This document shows, one piece after another, positions 62,151 to 64,000 of a DNA stretch of 64,000 bases; positions within the stretch are counted from its first letter, which is position 1, and each line of letters begins with the position of its first letter. Both the position numbers and the translations under genes were made by a program. The DNA is from Sulfobacillus thermosulfidooxidans DSM 9293 (GTDB lineage: Bacteria; Bacillota; Sulfobacillia; Sulfobacillales; Sulfobacillaceae). Location of the stretch: assembly GCF_900176145.1 (NCBI RefSeq), contig NZ_FWWY01000001.1:1907819-1971818 (forward strand). Reading direction: 5' to 3'. The notes under the pieces are model-generated. The model ran no database searches, had not been told where the DNA came from, and saw nothing but the letters and a program-made list of their open reading frames with translations.

Positions 62151-62627
62151 ATGGATAAAGGTCGTGAGGAATCGGTAAAAGGTTCCGGGGCTCATAGTGC
62201 TGATCATGCCCAAATGGAAAAACGCAGCCCCTTACAAGCCCGGTGGACGTCGTCATTGGACATGGGTCAGGTTGACAAACATAGTGAGCGGCCGGTGGAT
62301 GCCAATGACCTTACCGCCTCAACCTCCGCCAGCAAGGACACAGCCTCGGTGAACCCGCCGCCAGCTAGTCATTCCGCGGACAGAAGTGCCAAGACGCCAG
62401 ATCCGGACAAAAATACGCCTTTGCACCCGTCTCAGTTAATTCATCAGTTACGAGACGTGGCGGCCTCATTGGTACAGCTGGCTCAAAGCTTAGAACAGTT
62501 AGAAAATGTTTTGCACGCTCATTCTGATCCTTTACCACCTAAAGAGCCTTCAGCCTCCAATTTGTCGCAGCTTGTGAAAGATCGCCCTGATTTACAAGCT
62601 CTTCTGCGCCAATACCTATTTAAGTGA
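62151..62627 (+). CDS. Unknown, largely disordered protein
   Basis: The 158-residue protein is divergent from the HipA_2-like gene. Residues 1-95 are polar and rich in Ser, Asp, Pro and Lys and appear disordered. Residues 98-120 form an amphipathic helix (LIHQLRDVAASLVQLAQSLE) and the last 22 residues (LSQLVKDRPDLQALLRQYLF) another. No ribosome binding site is strong (the ATG follows GGCATA), so expression is uncertain, but coding character is good through the frame. No family recognised; spore-coat-like by context only. Confidence 0.55.
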   Translation: MDKGREESVKGSGAHSADHAQMEKRSPLQARWTSSLDMGQVDKHSERPVDANDLTASTSASKDTASVNPPPASHSADRSAKTPDPDKNTPLHPSQLIHQLRDVAASLVQLAQSLEQLENVLHAHSDPLPPKEPSASNLSQLVKDRPDLQALLRQYLFK

Positions 62628-62718
62628 AGAGGGATTCTGTGTGAAATGATCCCTGGGGGGAAAGCTAGCCCTTATGGAGGAATTCCTAGGTTCCTAGCCA
62701 GCTCCCCAGAGAACGGCA

Positions 62719-63120
62719 TTACGATTGCGAAGAGAAACGTCCAATCAAGGGTAGGATGCGATCGAAGAAGGGCAGACGGTCAATGCCCACCAGGTTGGAA
62801 ATCGGTATGATCACTTGATCGCGGAATCCAAGACTTACACTGCCCGCAATCACGTCGCGCATGACAATAAAGTCACTTGCTACCTGGTATAGATTGCCTA
62901 CCAAAGTCGAAGCATTATCGACGGCTGAAGAAAGACTCACGCGAACATAGTCCCCGACCAGCGAGGATAAGTAGGCGTCAAAACTCGACGGAATGCTAGA
63001 TTCTTCCGATTCACTCGATCCAAAGGAATTTTGTTCGCCCAACAAAAATAACAAAGGCAATAAATCACGCCGTTGACCTAATAGTAAAAGCGGCAATAAC
63101 TCTTCCCAGGATGTATTCAC
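62719..63120 (-). CDS. DUF2642/YuzF-like small protein with Leu-rich start
   Basis: The 133-residue protein starts with AGGAGGA before the ATG ending at 63120. Residues 1-30 are Leu-rich (LLPLLLLGQRRDLLPLLFLL). Residues 50-115 look like the small beta-barrel DUF2642 domain (YLSSLVGDYVRVSL, TLVGNLYQVASDFIVMRDV, VIIPISNLVGI), found in spore-associated small proteins of Bacillota. The arrangement near short Leu-rich paralogs suggests a spore-surface or coat cluster. The domain match is by eye, so it needs a profile search. Confidence 0.6.
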   Translation of the reverse strand: MNTSWEELLPLLLLGQRRDLLPLLFLLGEQNSFGSSESEESSIPSSFDAYLSSLVGDYVRVSLSSAVDNASTLVGNLYQVASDFIVMRDVIAGSVSLGFRDQVIIPISNLVGIDRLPFFDRILPLIGRFSSQS

Positions 63121-63183
63121 CTACAATTCCTCCTCAATTTCGTATATGCGACATTGTCGGTATGTGACTCCAACGCAACTCGG

Positions 63184-63234
63184 TCCGGACCTCAGGACCC
63201 TAGGACTTTACCGGGTACTGTCCTAAGGTCCGGA
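63184..63234 (-). terminator. Large hairpin between the small protein genes
   Basis: TCCGGACCTCAGGAC (63184-63198) and GTCCTAAGGTCCGGA (63220-63234) pair over 15 bp with one mismatch, with a 21-base loop. It lies 43 bp after the stop of the 44-residue gene. There is no U-tract, so processing or mRNA stabilisation is as likely as termination. Confidence 0.55.
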
Positions 63235-63276
63235 AATGATGTGACAGGTTCTCTCGCAGGATATGGAGTCGGTGTC

Positions 63277-63411
63277 TTAATAGGAGCAAGAACGCGAACT
63301 GCGGCTGCGAGGAAATTCTCCGACCAATAAGAGTAATAAGACTAAGTCAATCGGGAAATGACGGCGATGATGGTGATGATGATGCGATGAACAACTTTGA
63401 GATGGATTCAT
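63277..63411 (-). CDS. 44-residue His/Arg-rich then Leu-rich small protein
   Basis: An ATG ending at 63411 follows AAGGAGGCGCC and opens a frame of 44 codons with stop TAA at 63277. The product has MNPSQSCSSHHHHHHRRHFP, a hydrophobic core IDLVLLLLLVGE, and a basic, Ser/Arg-rich tail. It matches the next gene in the core HFPI-x-L and Leu-rich run. Too short for most gene callers, but it has a strong ribosome binding site, a paralog next door and a long hydrophobic stretch. Possible roles: coat, membrane-lytic or spore-associated peptide. Function unknown. Confidence 0.6.
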   Translation of the reverse strand: MNPSQSCSSHHHHHHRRHFPIDLVLLLLLVGEFPRSRSSRSCSY

Positions 63412-63438
63412 GATTGGCGCCTCCTTATGGTATGCCAG

Positions 63439-63564
63439 CTAAACCGTCATACGTGAGCGAGAATACGTGTATGACGAATGACGATGTTCTTCCAATAACA
63501 CCAGCAATAAAAGCAAGCCGATCGGAAAATGCCGGCGACGCCTACAGTGATGCGTGTGGCTCAC
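63439..63564 (-). CDS. 41-residue Arg-rich then Leu-rich small protein, paralog of its neighbour
   Basis: A GTG ending at 63564, about eleven bases after AGGAGG, opens 41 codons to the TAG at 63439. The product has HTHHCRRRRHFPI, then GLLLLLVLLEEHRHSSY, matching the downstream 44-residue protein at RRxHFPI and the Leu run. The two genes lie 27 bp apart on one strand with separate strong binding sites. A conserved motif in two adjacent short frames argues for real coding rather than chance. Confidence 0.6.
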   Translation of the reverse strand: MSHTHHCRRRRHFPIGLLLLLVLLEEHRHSSYTYSRSRMTV

Positions 63565-63769
63565 CTATGCTACACCTCCTGTCGTAGATCGACTTCACAG
63601 GCATCCTATTCAACAATTTCCTTATGTGACACAAAGTGGAAAAGATTTATGGAATGGCTTTTTGGTGCGATCATCTTCATTGAGACCCTATTGACGAATT
63701 GTCTATTGAAACCCGCATGGGAGGCATGATAATGTAGCAAAAACTCAAAAATCTGAAAGGAGGCCGCCC

Positions 63770-64000
63770 ATGGAATGTTATTTAATTCGGCATGCGGAAA
63801 CTGTACTGAATCGTAAAAAAGTGCTGCAAGGATGGGCTGATGCCCCCTTATCAGATAACGGGATAATCCAGGCTATGAAATTGTCTGGCGTCTTGCCACC
63901 ATGGCCCATTTTTAGCAGTGATTTAAAACGGGCATTACATACCGCAGAACTCTTTGCGGCTCCTGGACAACGCATTCAGCCCGATGCCCGGTTGCGTGAA
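63770..64000 (+). CDS. Histidine phosphatase superfamily protein (3' end outside window)
   Basis: The frame begins at the ATG at 63770, seven bases after AAAGGAGG, and runs off the right edge with 77 codons visible. MECYLIRHAETVLNR has the phosphohistidine motif RHAET; later GWADAPLSDNGIIQAM and FSSDLKRALHTAEL are typical of phosphoglycerate-mutase-like phosphatases. Substrate cannot be told from the N-terminus; cofactor-dependent mutases, CobC-like and broad phosphatases share these motifs. Confidence 0.88.
   Translation, partial: MECYLIRHAETVLNRKKVLQGWADAPLSDNGIIQAMKLSGVLPPWPIFSSDLKRALHTAELFAAPGQRIQPDARLRE

Noticed and set aside
63651-63729. 26-codon frame MEWLFGAIIF... before the phosphatase gene
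   Set aside because: It has a hydrophobic look but no ribosome binding site and no paralog; support is too thin.

Overview
The window looks like chromosome from a Gram-positive Bacillota (Firmicutes). Most genes have strong AGGAGG-type ribosome binding sites, secreted proteins carry lipoboxes, base composition is near 50% GC, and the right end has small coat-like proteins of the kind found in spore formers. The gene mix (sugar, amino-acid and formate use with many transporters) fits a thermoacidophilic mixotroph such as Sulfobacillus. The genus is a guess from general protein character, not from a search. No rRNA, tRNA, CRISPR array or prophage was seen.

Left part (1-17 kb). A cut-off lipoprotein and a frameshifted disulfide oxidoreductase are followed by a probable D-threonate/erythronate-type catabolic set on the minus strand: MFS importer, DeoR regulator, DUF1537 kinase and PdxA2 dehydrogenase. 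The importer promoter contains an inverted repeat. Next is a plus-strand beta-glucoside island: a family-5 lipoprotein, a complete Opp/Dpp-type ABC importer, a LacI regulator and two GH1 beta-glucosidases. Two near-identical 15-bp sites upstream may be the LacI operators.

Formate dehydrogenase (18.3-22.8 kb). Four genes form an NAD-linked formate dehydrogenase. The catalytic gene has an in-frame UGA exactly at the active-site Sec/Cys position. It is followed at the E. coli fdhF spacing by a perfect stem-loop with the GGUCU apical loop, so this is very probably a selenoprotein. The enzyme is also split: the N-terminal [4Fe-4S] domain, including the conserved lysine, is encoded three genes downstream at the end of a ferredoxin-type subunit. 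The two halves meet with no missing sequence.

Middle (23-45 kb). A cytosine-deaminase relic, broken by an IS200/IS605-type tnpB remnant, a deletion and a nonsense codon, lies beside a livJHMGF-type ABC importer. Then come a Cys/Met PLP enzyme, a MocR regulator, an aminotransferase, an NCS1 permease with a PfkB kinase, a DASS transporter with a frameshifted DUF3604 hydrolase, a frameshifted DJ-1/PfpI protein, a ComB-like phosphatase, and CcdA with a two-domain thioredoxin-like protein.

Right part (45-64 kb). A minus-strand operon joins an MFS transporter, an AMP-forming ligase, a membrane acyltransferase, an ECF sigma factor and a membrane protein that is probably its anti-sigma. The nadC-nadB-nadA operon has a NiaR-like operator and is followed by a fused pabB-pabC. 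The end of the window holds a little-known cluster: a HipA_2-like protein, a DUF2642-like protein and two very short paralogous His/Arg-Leu proteins. It closes with the start of a histidine phosphatase.
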